This document shows positions 31,289-39,363 of a stretch of DNA of 64,000 nt, piece by piece. The DNA lies in assembly GCF_900105415.1 (NCBI RefSeq), contig NZ_FNSM01000001.1, positions 7,572,001-7,636,000 on the forward strand, written 5' to 3'. The notes below the pieces were generated by a model, which saw only the letters and a program-made list of their open reading frames with translations, did no database searches and was not told where the DNA came from. The translations under genes were made by a program, and so were the position numbers. Positions within the stretch are counted from its first letter, which is position 1. Every line of letters begins with the position of its first letter. The DNA is from Streptomyces sp. TLI_105. GTDB taxonomy: Bacteria; Actinomycetota; Actinomycetes; Streptomycetales; Streptomycetaceae.

Positions 31289-31479
31289 GGGGCTCGCTTC
31301 CTTCGTCTGGGGCCGGTTCCGTCACCGACGGGCAGACGGCGAGTCTACGGGGCACCACCGACACGCCCGGGATCGGGAGCCCGCTCGGCACCCCCGCCCG
31401 CCTGCCCCACCGCGAAAACCGGTGTCCCGCACGGCCGTCCCGCCCCAGAATGGATCATCGAACACACGGGAGGGACCCC

Positions 31480-32688
31480 ATGAGCCAGGCGACCCTGACT
31501 CTGCACGACCTGATGCCGTCCGACGAACTCGCCGCCGCTCTCGCGAACGGGCACGTCACGCGCAAGCACCACCCCGAGCTGCCGCTGTCGATCTACACGT
31601 ACACGCGCGCGTGCCAGTACGCCCAGCACTGGAACCGGGCCACCACGCGCTGCCGCGGACTCGTCGCCGACGACGCCACCGGGCGGATCGTCGCGCTCCC
31701 CCTCCCCAAGTTCTTCAACCTCTCCGAGCACACCGGCGACCGCCCCTACGCGCCCCCGCTGCCCGACGAGCCCTTCGAGGTGTACGACAAGGTCGACGGC
31801 AGCCTCGCCGTCGTCTTCCACTACGCCGACCGCTGGCACGTCGCCTCCAAGGGCTCCTTCACCAGCGGCCAGGCCACCTGGGCCCAGCGCCGCCTCGACG
31901 CCGCCGACACCACGGGCCTGACCCCCGGCGTCACCTACCTCGCCGAGATGCTCTACCCGGGCAACCGCATCGTCGTGAACTACGGCGAGCGCCGCGACCT
32001 CGTGCTGCTCGCCGCCTTCCGCGCGGACGGCACCGAACTCCCCCTCGCCGAGGCCGCCGAGGCATGGCGGCCCATCGGCTCCGTCGTCCGCACCTGGCCC
32101 GCCATGGACGTCGCCGAACTCGTCGCCCTGACCGAGTCCAACACCCTCCCCGGCGGTCGCCCGGCCACCGGCACCGACGCCGAGGGCTTCGTCCTGCGCT
32201 TCGCCTCCGGCCTGCGCGCCAAGGCCAAGCTCAGCGAGTACGTGCGCCTGCACAAGGTGCTCACCGGAGTCACCGAGCGGGACATCTGGCGCAGCCACGG
32301 CATCCAGCGCTTCTCCGCCCTCCCCGCCGGCGAGCTCGCCAAGGGCCTCGGCTGCGCCGTCACCGACGTCGAGGCCTCCGGAGGCAAGCCCCTCGACGCC
32401 CTCCTCGAACAGGTCCCGGACGAGTTCGACGCCTGGGTGCGCGAGGTGATCGCCAAGCTGGAGACGGCCGCGGCGGACCGCGAGCGGGCCGTCGACGAGG
32501 CGTACGCCCGCCTCGCCCACCTCGCCGGCGACCGGGCCGCCTTCGCCCGCGCCGCCGCGGGCCTCGGCGACCGGGCCCTGCGAGCCCTCCTCTTCCTGCG
32601 CCTCGACGGGCGCCCCACCGACCTCCTCGTCTGGCGTCAGCTGCGCCCCGAGGCCACCGACCCCTTCGCCCACGCCGAGGAGAACTGA
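31480..32688 (+). CDS. T4 Rnl1-like RNA ligase
   Basis: A 402-residue nucleotidyltransferase expected to join 3'-OH and 5'-phosphate RNA ends using ATP. Motif I is VYDKVDGSLAVVF with adenylated Lys104; motif IV is AEGFVLRF and motif V KAKLSEYVRLHK. The C-terminal about 130 residues are helical and Ala/Arg-rich, perhaps for substrate choice. GGGAGGGA precedes the ATG at 31480. The kinase-phosphatase gene starts 2 nt after its stop, giving a complete end-healing and sealing pair. Confidence 0.88.
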   Translation: MSQATLTLHDLMPSDELAAALANGHVTRKHHPELPLSIYTYTRACQYAQHWNRATTRCRGLVADDATGRIVALPLPKFFNLSEHTGDRPYAPPLPDEPFEVYDKVDGSLAVVFHYADRWHVASKGSFTSGQATWAQRRLDAADTTGLTPGVTYLAEMLYPGNRIVVNYGERRDLVLLAAFRADGTELPLAEAAEAWRPIGSVVRTWPAMDVAELVALTESNTLPGGRPATGTDAEGFVLRFASGLRAKAKLSEYVRLHKVLTGVTERDIWRSHGIQRFSALPAGELAKGLGCAVTDVEASGGKPLDALLEQVPDEFDAWVREVIAKLETAAADRERAVDEAYARLAHLAGDRAAFARAAAGLGDRALRALLFLRLDGRPTDLLVWRQLRPEATDPFAHAEEN

Positions 32689-32690
32689 CC

Positions 32691-33605
32691 GTGCCTGTCG
32701 TCCATCTCATGACCGGCCTCCCGGCCTCCGGGAAGACGACGGCCGCCCGCGCCCTCCAGGCCGCGGCCGAGGGGCGGATGCGCCGCGTCAACCTCGACGA
32801 CCTCCGCGCCATGCTGGACCTCCCCGCGGCGGAGCGCGGACGCTCCCACACGCACGAGCAGACCGTGCTCGGCATCCAGGACGCGGCGGTCCGCGCCGCC
32901 GTCGACGACGGCTTCGACGTCGTCGTCGACAACACGCATCTGACCCCGCACGTCCCCAAGCGGCTCAAGGCGGCCGTCGCCGGCCTGGCCACCTTCGTCG
33001 TCCACGACTTCACCGGCGTGCCCGTCGACGAGTGCGTCCGCCGCGACGCCGCCCGCGAACGGCCCGTCGGCGAGGAGATCATCCGCATCCTCGCCGACAA
33101 GCACGCCAAGGCCACCCGGGGCGGCTGGCGCCTCACCGCGGACTGGCTCAACGACCACCCCGCCGTCGAGCCCTACGTCCCCGACCCGGCCCTCCCCACC
33201 GCCGTCATGTGCGACATCGACGGCACCCTCGCGCTCCGCGTCGACCGGGGCCCCTACGACTTCAGCCGCTGCGACCGCGACCTGATCAACCCCTCCGTCC
33301 GCGACGCCCTGCGTGCCTTCCGGCACTCCGAGCGGGACCGGATCGTCCTCCTCTCCGGGCGCAGCGAGGACCACCGCGCCCTCACCGAGAGCTGGCTCGC
33401 CCGGCACGAGGTGCCGTACGACGAGCTGTGGATGCGCGCCTCCGGCGACGGCCGCGGCGACGACCTCGTGAAGGCCGAGCTCTTCGACGCCCATGTGCGC
33501 CACCGGTACGCGGTCCGGGTCTCCCTGGACGACCGCGACCGCGTCGTCGCCCTCTGGCGCCGGATGGGCCTCCCCACCTGGCAGGTCAACTACGGCGCCT
33601 TCTGA
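32691..33605 (+). CDS. Polynucleotide 5'-kinase/3'-phosphatase (T4 Pnkp-like)
   Basis: A 304-residue two-domain protein. Residues 1-150 are a P-loop kinase (TGLPASGKTTAAR, lid region RRDAARERPVGEEII). Residues 170-304 are a HAD phosphatase with CDIDGTLA (Asp175 and Asp177) and LLSGRSEDHR. The domain order is that of phage T4 polynucleotide kinase, which converts 2',3'-cyclic or 3'-phosphate and 5'-OH ends into ligatable ends. It starts with GTG 2 nt after the ligase gene and is closed by a hairpin. Confidence 0.9.
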   Translation: MPVVHLMTGLPASGKTTAARALQAAAEGRMRRVNLDDLRAMLDLPAAERGRSHTHEQTVLGIQDAAVRAAVDDGFDVVVDNTHLTPHVPKRLKAAVAGLATFVVHDFTGVPVDECVRRDAARERPVGEEIIRILADKHAKATRGGWRLTADWLNDHPAVEPYVPDPALPTAVMCDIDGTLALRVDRGPYDFSRCDRDLINPSVRDALRAFRHSERDRIVLLSGRSEDHRALTESWLARHEVPYDELWMRASGDGRGDDLVKAELFDAHVRHRYAVRVSLDDRDRVVALWRRMGLPTWQVNYGAF

Positions 33606-33622
33606 CCCGGTCCGGCCGGGCA

Positions 33623-33654
33623 CCGACGGGGGTGGGGCCGCCCACCCCCGTCGG
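33623..33654 (+). terminator. Hairpin terminator after RNA repair pair
   Basis: A perfect 14-bp stem (CCGACGGGGGTGGG and its complement) with loop GCCG, 18 bp after the kinase-phosphatase stop and 17 bp before the RNase H start. It separates the two transcription units at least partly. Confidence 0.8.
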
Positions 33655-33671
33655 CGTGTCAGGATCGTGGG

Positions 33672-34397
33672 ATGGTGGAGAAGATCATCGCGGCGTGCGA
33701 CGGCGCGTCGAAGGGAAACCCCGGCCCCGCGGCCTGGGCATGGGTCATCGGTGGCGCCGACGGGGCGATCGACCGCTGGGAGGCGGGCCCCCTCGGCCGG
33801 GCGACCAACAACGTGGCCGAACTCACGGCCCTGGAGCGCCTCCTGGAGGCCCTGGACCCCGCGCTGCCCGCCGAGGTCCGCATGGACTCGCAGTACGCCA
33901 TGAAGGCCGTCACGACCTGGCTCCCCGGCTGGCGCCGCAAGGGCTGGAAGACCGCCGCCGGCACCCCGGTCGCCAACAAGGACCTGGTCGTACGGATCGA
34001 CGCGCTGCTCACCGGCCGGGACGTCGACTTCGTGTACGTCCCCGCGCACCAGGTCGACGGAGACCCCCTCAACGACGCCGCCGACCGCGCGGCCAGCCAC
34101 TCCGCCCGCACCCAGGAGCCCCTCGCCTCCGCCGACGGAGCCGAACTGCCCCCGGCCGACCCCGCCACGCGCACCTCCACGCCCCGGGCGCGCTCCTCTG
34201 CGCCCCGTAGGGGCTCCGCGGGCTCCGGCGGGGGTTCCGCGGGCTCCGGCGGCGGGGGTTCCGCCCGTGGGACTCGCCCGTCCGGCCGCACCCTCAACGC
34301 GAAATTCCCGGGCCGCTGCCGCTGTGGTCGTGCCTACGACAAGGGCGAGAGCATCGCGAAGAACTCCGACGGCTGGGGCCATCCCACCTGCGTCTGA
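33672..34397 (+). CDS. RNase H family protein with C-terminal Cys-rich tail
   Basis: A 241-residue protein. Residues 1-150 are a type I RNase H domain: catalytic Asp in ACDGASKGNPGP, Glu in NNVAELTAL, Asp in RMDSQYAMKAV and the distal Asp in DPLNDAADRAA. A Ser/Gly/Arg/Pro-rich linker with GSAGSGGG repeats (residues 155-210) leads to a C-terminal motif CRCGRAY-GESI-GWGHPTC with a CxC and a final Cys, probably zinc-binding. Expected to cut RNA in RNA:DNA hybrids; the tail may bind nucleic acid. Confidence 0.88.
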   Translation: MVEKIIAACDGASKGNPGPAAWAWVIGGADGAIDRWEAGPLGRATNNVAELTALERLLEALDPALPAEVRMDSQYAMKAVTTWLPGWRRKGWKTAAGTPVANKDLVVRIDALLTGRDVDFVYVPAHQVDGDPLNDAADRAASHSARTQEPLASADGAELPPADPATRTSTPRARSSAPRRGSAGSGGGSAGSGGGGSARGTRPSGRTLNAKFPGRCRCGRAYDKGESIAKNSDGWGHPTCV

Positions 34398-34684
34398 ACC
34401 GACGGGCCGTCCGACTGGCGGGCGGCCCCGTCCGGCCCGTGAGACCGTCCGGACCGGGCGCGCGGCAGGCTTCACCCTCGCGTGGACGCAGGTTCTCCCG
34501 GGGTTCTGTTCTCGGAGCGGTTGTGGCTGCATACTGATCCTCCTCGCACCCGGTGGCGAACCGTTTTACCTGCTCATTTGTCGTTCTCACGACACTTTCG
34601 GCACCGGGCGAGAACCCCCTCCTGCTGCCGCCGCGGACTCCCCGCGGCGGGAGTCGTCCCTGCCCGTGAAAGACCCGAGGACCC

Positions 34685-35368
34685 GTGCCAGTACCTGTTC
34701 TCCTGACCGGGCGCTCCGTGCGCCTGGAGCCGCTGGCGATGCGGCACGCCGAAGCCCTCGCCCGGGCCGGCGGGGCGGACCGATCGGCCTACGCCTTCAC
34801 CCCCGTACCCGATGGCCTCGAATCGGCCCTCGACTACATCGCCCGCGCCCTCGCCGATCAGGCGGCAGGCCGTTGCCTGCCCTTCGCCCTGGTCAGTACG
34901 GCCGACGAGAGAGTCATCGGCTCGACCCGCTTCCTCGAACTCGACTACTGGCGGGGCCCGCTGGTGTGGCCGCCGGTGCCCGGCATGCCCCACGGCGATC
35001 CGCTGACCGCCGTCCCGGACGCCGCCGAGATCGGCAACACCTGGATCGCCGGCGACGCCCGGGGCACCGGAATCAACACCGAGGCCAAGTACCTCATGCT
35101 CCGGCACGCCTTCGAGGCCTGGGGCGTGCGCCGCATCACCATGCGCGCCGACGCCCGCAACACCCGCTCCAGAATCGCCATCGAACGCCTCGGGGCGACC
35201 TGCGAAGGCATCCGCCGCGCCCACTCCCGTGGACTCGACGGAGCCGTCCGCGACACGGCCTTCTACTCGATCCTCGACGAGGAATGGCCCACCGTCCGGG
35301 ACATCATCGAACTGCGCCTCTCCACCCCCCGGCAGGTGCGCGTCCCCCAGGACCTGCTGCCCGCCTGA
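34685..35368 (+). CDS. GNAT family acetyltransferase, RimJ/RimL-like
   Basis: A 227-residue acetyltransferase. LTGRSVRLEPLAMRHAEAL is the typical start of the RimJ/RimL group, followed by GSTRFLELDYW, NTWIAGDARGTGINTEAKYLMLRHAFE and ITMRADARNTRSRIAIERLGA. The start codon is GTG at 34685. The 287-bp stretch before it contains no gene; its AT-richer middle (34530-34600) may hold a promoter. Target protein or metabolite unknown. Confidence 0.87.
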   Translation: MPVPVLLTGRSVRLEPLAMRHAEALARAGGADRSAYAFTPVPDGLESALDYIARALADQAAGRCLPFALVSTADERVIGSTRFLELDYWRGPLVWPPVPGMPHGDPLTAVPDAAEIGNTWIAGDARGTGINTEAKYLMLRHAFEAWGVRRITMRADARNTRSRIAIERLGATCEGIRRAHSRGLDGAVRDTAFYSILDEEWPTVRDIIELRLSTPRQVRVPQDLLPA

Positions 35369-35458
35369 AGCGTCCGAAGGCGCCCGAGCGGCCGGTGGCG
35401 CATGGTGGCCTCGTGACCACGTACCGTGAAAACGTTCCGTGAACAGCGAGGTAGAACC

Positions 35459-35998
35459 ATGCGCCACCCCCTCTCCGTCACGGCCGCCAGGAGCCTCCTG
35501 GCGGCCGTGCTCACCGCGTCCGCCGCGGCGGCGGCCGTCACCCCCGCGGCTGCCGAGGTCCTCGTGGACGATTTCGACGTCACCCGCACCGACACGTTCA
35601 CCGTGCCCCTCGAAGGCTGTCTCCCCGCCGACCTCCTCGGCACCGCCACCGTCACCGAACACTCCATCGGCCGGGTCGTGCAGACCCCGGGCGCCGTGGT
35701 GGTCAAGGGCGTCGACCTCTTCGACTTCCGCATGACCTTCCCCGACGGCCGGTACGTGGACAGCGGCGTCGACCAGGAACGCTTCACCGCCGTCTTCACC
35801 GAACCCCGCCGCATCGCGGTCGCCTCGATCGACTCCCGCGACGAGCGCACCCTCCACGCTCCCGACGGCACCCCGATCGGCACCCTCTCCATCCGGGAGA
35901 CCTACGACGTCGTCTACCGCGACACCAACGGCAACGGCGAGCCCGACCCCGGCGAGATCACCACGGAACGCCACCGCTTCCGCCTCACCTGCGGCTGA
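35459..35998 (+). CDS. Secreted protein with EF-hand-like loop
   Basis: A 179-residue exported protein. Residues 1-32 are a signal peptide (AARSLLAAVLTASAAAAAVTPAAA, cleavage after AAA). The mature part is beta-rich and ends with YRDTNGNGEPDPGE, an acidic loop like a dockerin or EF-hand calcium site, just before two Cys-proximal strands. GAGG precedes the ATG at 35459. No family is recognised. Confidence 0.75.
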   Translation: MRHPLSVTAARSLLAAVLTASAAAAAVTPAAAEVLVDDFDVTRTDTFTVPLEGCLPADLLGTATVTEHSIGRVVQTPGAVVVKGVDLFDFRMTFPDGRYVDSGVDQERFTAVFTEPRRIAVASIDSRDERTLHAPDGTPIGTLSIRETYDVVYRDTNGNGEPDPGEITTERHRFRLTCG

Positions 35999-36042
35999 CC
36001 GGAGCTCGCGCCCCCGGTCCGCCGGTGGTTCCATGGAGGTGA

Positions 36043-36136
36043 CGGGAAGGACTCGGTGTGAGGACGCGGGGTAGCGGCCCTCACGGACCGCGCACCGTGC
36101 AATCAGGATCCGCGAGAAGCGGATGAGTCCTTCCCG
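36043..36136 (+). promoter_or_regulatory. Candidate structured RNA before the enoyl-CoA hydratase-family gene
   Basis: Outer arms CGGGAAGGACTC (36043-36054) and GAGTCCTTCCCG (36125-36136) are perfect 12-bp complements. Inside are hairpin A, GTGAGG/CCTCAC (36058-36063 with 36079-36084) extended by CGC/GCG, and hairpin C, ATCCGC-GAGAA-GCGGAT (36108-36124), which abuts the outer arm. Together they form a multibranch fold in a gene-free 224-bp gap, 87 bp before the start at 36223. No known riboswitch class is confidently matched. Confidence 0.4.
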
Positions 36137-36222
36137 CCCCTCCGCTCCACCCCGTCCCAGGGGGTGCGACGCGCCCCGGTACGGTGGCCGGGACAGCGAG
36201 TCGTGCCACCCGAAGGGACCGA

Positions 36223-37308
36223 GTGATCGTGCCGACCGGAACCCCCGACGTACTCCTCCGGACGGAGGGCCGGGCCGGATTCATCACCCTGAACCGGCCC
36301 CGCGCCATCAACGCGCTCACCCACGCCATGGTCCTCGCCGTCGACGGCGCGCTCACCGCCTGGGAGCACGATCCGGCCGTCACCACCGTCGTCATCGAGG
36401 GCACCGGGGAGCGAGGCCTCTGCGCCGGCGGCGACATCCGCGCCATCCACGACGACGCGCGCGCCGGAGGGTCGGCCTCGGCCGCCTTCTGGCGGGACGA
36501 GTACCGGCTCAACGCCCGCATCTCCCACTACCCGAAGCCCTACGTCGCCCTCATGGACGGCATCGTGATGGGCGGCGGCGTCGGCGTCTCCGCGCACGGC
36601 TCCGTCCGCGTCGTCACCGAACGCTCCCGGGTCGCCATGCCCGAGACCGGCATCGGCTTCGTCCCCGACGTCGGCGGCACCCACCTCCTCGGCCGCGCCC
36701 CCGGCGAACTCGGCACCCACCTCGCCCTCACCGGCGGCCACGCCGGCGCCGCCGACGCGATCCTCACGGGCCTCGCCGACGCCTGCGTCCCCTCCGCCGA
36801 ACTCCCCGCCCTGGCCCGCGACCTGACGGAGATGCCGGCCGAGGAGGCAGTCGCCCGCCACACCGTCGCGCCGCCCGCCGGCGTCCTCGCCGAGCAGCGG
36901 GAGTGGATCGACGCCTGCTACACCGCCCCGACCGTCGAGGAGATCGTCGAGCGCCTCTTCGACACCGGCGTGCCCGCCGCCAAGGAAACGGCCGAGACCC
37001 TCCTCGCGCGCTCCCCGGCCGCCCTCAAGGCGACCCTGGCCACGCTCCGCCGCTCCCGCGCCCTCGCCACCCTCGAAGAGGTCCTCGACCTGGAGTACCG
37101 CGTCTCCTGCGCGGCCCTCACCACCCCCGACCTCGTCGAGGGCATCCGCGCCCAGGTCGTCGACAAGGACCGCGACCCCCACTGGACCCCGGCCACCCTC
37201 GCCGAGGTCACGGAGGCCGACGTCGCCCGCTACTTCGCCGTGCCGGCCGACGGCGACCTCGGCCTGGCCGCCGCGACCGCCGGACACGGGGCGCGAGGCG
37301 GCGCGTGA
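36223..37308 (+). CDS. Enoyl-CoA hydratase/isomerase family, probable 3-hydroxyisobutyryl-CoA hydrolase
   Basis: A 361-residue crotonase-fold protein. FITLNRPRAINALTHAMV, GLCAGGDIRAIHDDA and GIVMGGGVGVSAHGSVRVVTERSRVAMPETGIGF carry the oxyanion-hole glycines and the acidic residue of the 3-hydroxyisobutyryl-CoA hydrolase subgroup, an enzyme of valine breakdown; length and C-terminal helices also fit. The start is GTG at 36223 or 36229. The glutaminase gene overlaps its stop by 4 nt. Confidence 0.85.
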   Translation: MIVPTGTPDVLLRTEGRAGFITLNRPRAINALTHAMVLAVDGALTAWEHDPAVTTVVIEGTGERGLCAGGDIRAIHDDARAGGSASAAFWRDEYRLNARISHYPKPYVALMDGIVMGGGVGVSAHGSVRVVTERSRVAMPETGIGFVPDVGGTHLLGRAPGELGTHLALTGGHAGAADAILTGLADACVPSAELPALARDLTEMPAEEAVARHTVAPPAGVLAEQREWIDACYTAPTVEEIVERLFDTGVPAAKETAETLLARSPAALKATLATLRRSRALATLEEVLDLEYRVSCAALTTPDLVEGIRAQVVDKDRDPHWTPATLAEVTEADVARYFAVPADGDLGLAAATAGHGARGGA

Positions 37309-38228
37309 CCACGAACACCTCCTTCCAGCCCGTCCTCGACCGCATCGCCGAGGAGCTCGCCGAACTCACGGACCGGGGCACCCCGGCCGACTACATCCCG
37401 GCCCTCGCCGCCGGCGACCCGCGCGACTTCGGCATGGCCGTGGCGGAACTCGACGGCACGGTCTACGGAGTGGGGGACTGGCGCCGCCCCTTCTCCACGC
37501 AGTCCGTCACCAAGGTCTTCACCCTCGCGCTCGCCCTCGCCGGGGAGGGCGAGGCGCTCTGGGCCCACGTCGGCCGGGAGCCCTCCGGCGACCCGTTCAA
37601 CTCCCTCGTCCAGCTGGAGTACGAACACGGCATCCCGCGCAACCCGTTCATCAACGCCGGCGCCCTCGTCGTCACCGACCGGCTGCACCGCCTGACCGGC
37701 GACGCCTCCGGGAGCCTGCTCGCCTTCCTGCGCGCCGAGAGCGGCAACCCGGACCTCGCCTTCGACGCCGACGTCGCCGCCTCCGAAGCCGCCCACGGCG
37801 ACCGCAACGCGGCCCTCGCCCACTTCATGGCCTCCTACGGCAACATCACGGGCCCCGTCCCCGAGCTGCTGCACGAGTACTTCCGCCAGTGCTCCCTGGA
37901 GGCCTCCTGCGCCGACCTGGCCCTCGCCACCGGCTTCCTGGCCCGGCACGGACTCCGCGCCGACGGCAGCCGTCTGCTGACCCGCAGTCAGGCCAAGCAG
38001 GTCAACGCCGTCATGCTCACCTGCGGCACCTACGACGCGGCCGGCGACTTCGCCTACCGGGTCGGGCTCCCCGGCAAGAGCGGCGTCGGCGGAGCCGTCG
38101 TCGCCGTCGTGCCGGGCCGCTGCACCCTGTGCGTCTGGAGCCCGGGCCTGGACAGCCGGGGCAACTCGGTGGCGGGAGTGGCGGCGCTCGACCGCTTCAC
38201 GACCATCACGGGCCTGTCGGTCTTCTGA
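37305..38228 (+). CDS. glsA: Glutaminase A
   Basis: A 307-residue serine-dependent glutaminase of the beta-lactamase-like fold, making glutamate and ammonia from glutamine. The catalytic S-x-x-K is in FSTQSVTKVF; FNSLVQLEYEHGIPRNPFINAGAL and SYGNITGPVPELLHEYFRQCS are family blocks. The GTG overlaps the stop of the crotonase-family gene (GTGA), so the two are translationally coupled, although their pathways are not obviously linked. Confidence 0.93.
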   Translation: MTTNTSFQPVLDRIAEELAELTDRGTPADYIPALAAGDPRDFGMAVAELDGTVYGVGDWRRPFSTQSVTKVFTLALALAGEGEALWAHVGREPSGDPFNSLVQLEYEHGIPRNPFINAGALVVTDRLHRLTGDASGSLLAFLRAESGNPDLAFDADVAASEAAHGDRNAALAHFMASYGNITGPVPELLHEYFRQCSLEASCADLALATGFLARHGLRADGSRLLTRSQAKQVNAVMLTCGTYDAAGDFAYRVGLPGKSGVGGAVVAVVPGRCTLCVWSPGLDSRGNSVAGVAALDRFTTITGLSVF

Positions 38229-38246
38229 CCGGGCCGCTCCCGGTGG

Positions 38247-38855
38247 TCAGCGGGGCCAGTCGGGGGCCGGGTCCTCGTCGAGGAGGGGCCGGAGGGCGCC
38301 CACGACCGCGCCGACGCACACGTCACGGAGCTCGGTGCGCGTACAGGTCTCGTGGGTCAGCCAGTCCACGCACAGCACCTGCACGAAGACCAGCCAGCTC
38401 TTCAGGACGCCCGACACGGCCGCCCGCGTCCGGTCGTCGGCGAGCGGCAGCACACCGAGCAGGCGCTCGCGCAGGGCGTCCAGTTCACCGGTGATGATCG
38501 TCTGGACGAGAAGGTCGCCGGCCAGGACGCGGTTCGCCGCGAGGACCGTGTTCCGGTTCGTCGCGAAGTACTCGATGTGCGCGTCGAGGCCCTGCGTCAG
38601 CTGTTCGACCAGGGTGTCGGCGGGGTCGAGCCGCGTCTTCGCGAGCAGCTGCGCGGAGACCTCCTGGTAGAGCGCGGCGAAGAGATCCCGCTTGCTGGGG
38701 AAGTGCTGGTAGAGCAGCGCCCGGGAGACCCCGGCCCGCTCCGCGACCTCCTCCATCAGCACCTCGTCGTACGGCAGCGCCGCGAAGAGCCGTGCGGCGA
38801 CGTCCAGGAGCTGGGCGCGGCGTTCGGCGGGGCTGAGGCGTCTGCGGGGCGGCAC
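38247..38855 (-). CDS. TetR family regulator
   Basis: A 202-residue repressor-type protein. The N-terminal helix-turn-helix is LMEEVAERAGVSRALLYQHFPSKRDLFAALY; the C-terminal helical ligand domain is unassigned. The start is GTG at 38855 without a clear ribosome site. It is divergent from a small membrane protein gene with a 91-bp gap that holds a candidate operator, so that gene is the likely target. Confidence 0.9.
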   Translation of the reverse strand: MPPRRRLSPAERRAQLLDVAARLFAALPYDEVLMEEVAERAGVSRALLYQHFPSKRDLFAALYQEVSAQLLAKTRLDPADTLVEQLTQGLDAHIEYFATNRNTVLAANRVLAGDLLVQTIITGELDALRERLLGVLPLADDRTRAAVSGVLKSWLVFVQVLCVDWLTHETCTRTELRDVCVGAVVGALRPLLDEDPAPDWPR

Positions 38856-38868
38856 TCCGCCATGCTAC

Positions 38869-38926
38869 TTGACATGTGTCCAGTAAGCGGCCGTACGCTG
38901 ACACGCACCACTACTAGATGCGTGTC
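38869..38926 (+). promoter_or_regulatory. Promoter and operator between tetR and DUF4345 gene
   Basis: TTGACA at 38869-38874 is a good -35 element; TACGCT at 38894-38899 is a possible -10 with 19 nt spacing. GACACGC (38900-38906) and GCGTGTC (38920-38926) form a perfect 7-bp inverted repeat with 13-nt spacer across the expected transcription start, a plausible TetR operator. Confidence 0.45.
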
Positions 38927-38946
38927 TACTGATGGGGGTCGCGCAC

Positions 38947-39348
38947 ATGACCAGAGCCACAGCGCTTCGGGGGCTCGCCCGGGCCATGGGGTACGCCTGC
39001 GTGGCGATCGGACTCCTCCACGTCCTGCTCGGCAACGCCGCCATTCCGGGGGCCGAGTCCGCCGGGCCGACGATCGACAGCCTCGGCCGGTTCTTCGGCG
39101 CGATCTTCGCCGGTTACGGTCTCGCCTGGCTCTGGGCGGCCCGACAGTCGCCCGTTCCCGCCGCGGCCGTGCGGGGGCTCACCGCCGTCTTCCTGCTGGG
39201 AGCCCTCGGGAGGCTGCTCTCCCTCGCCGTCGAAGGGCGGCCGCACTGGTTCCAGCTGGCGCTCACCGCGCTCGAACTCACGCTGTCCCCGGTGCTGTTC
39301 TGGCTGGCGGACGCGGAGGAACGGGCCGGGGACGAGACCCCCGCCTGA
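38947..39348 (+). CDS. DUF4345-like small membrane protein
   Basis: A 133-residue protein with about four hydrophobic segments (AMGYACVAIGLLHVLLG, FFGAIFAGYGLAWLWA, LTAVFLLGALGRLLSL, LALTALELTLSPVLFWL), a layout typical of DUF4345. I chose the ATG at 38947 because GGGGGT lies 7 nt upstream; the in-frame ATG at 38932 has no site. It is probably controlled by the divergent TetR protein. Confidence 0.8.
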   Translation: MTRATALRGLARAMGYACVAIGLLHVLLGNAAIPGAESAGPTIDSLGRFFGAIFAGYGLAWLWAARQSPVPAAAVRGLTAVFLLGALGRLLSLAVEGRPHWFQLALTALELTLSPVLFWLADAEERAGDETPA

Positions 39349-39363
39349 CGGAGAGGCGGAGAC

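Noticed and set aside
34294..34590. Minus-strand 98-aa frame over the RNase H 3' end
   Set aside because: No ribosome site, Arg/Ser/Thr-rich translation, and it covers the conserved Cys tail of RNase H.
36043..36136. Calling the multibranch RNA a cobalamin riboswitch
   Set aside because: Only scattered strings resemble the conserved blocks; the full B12-box order is not met and the downstream gene is not a usual target, so it is kept as an unclassified structure.
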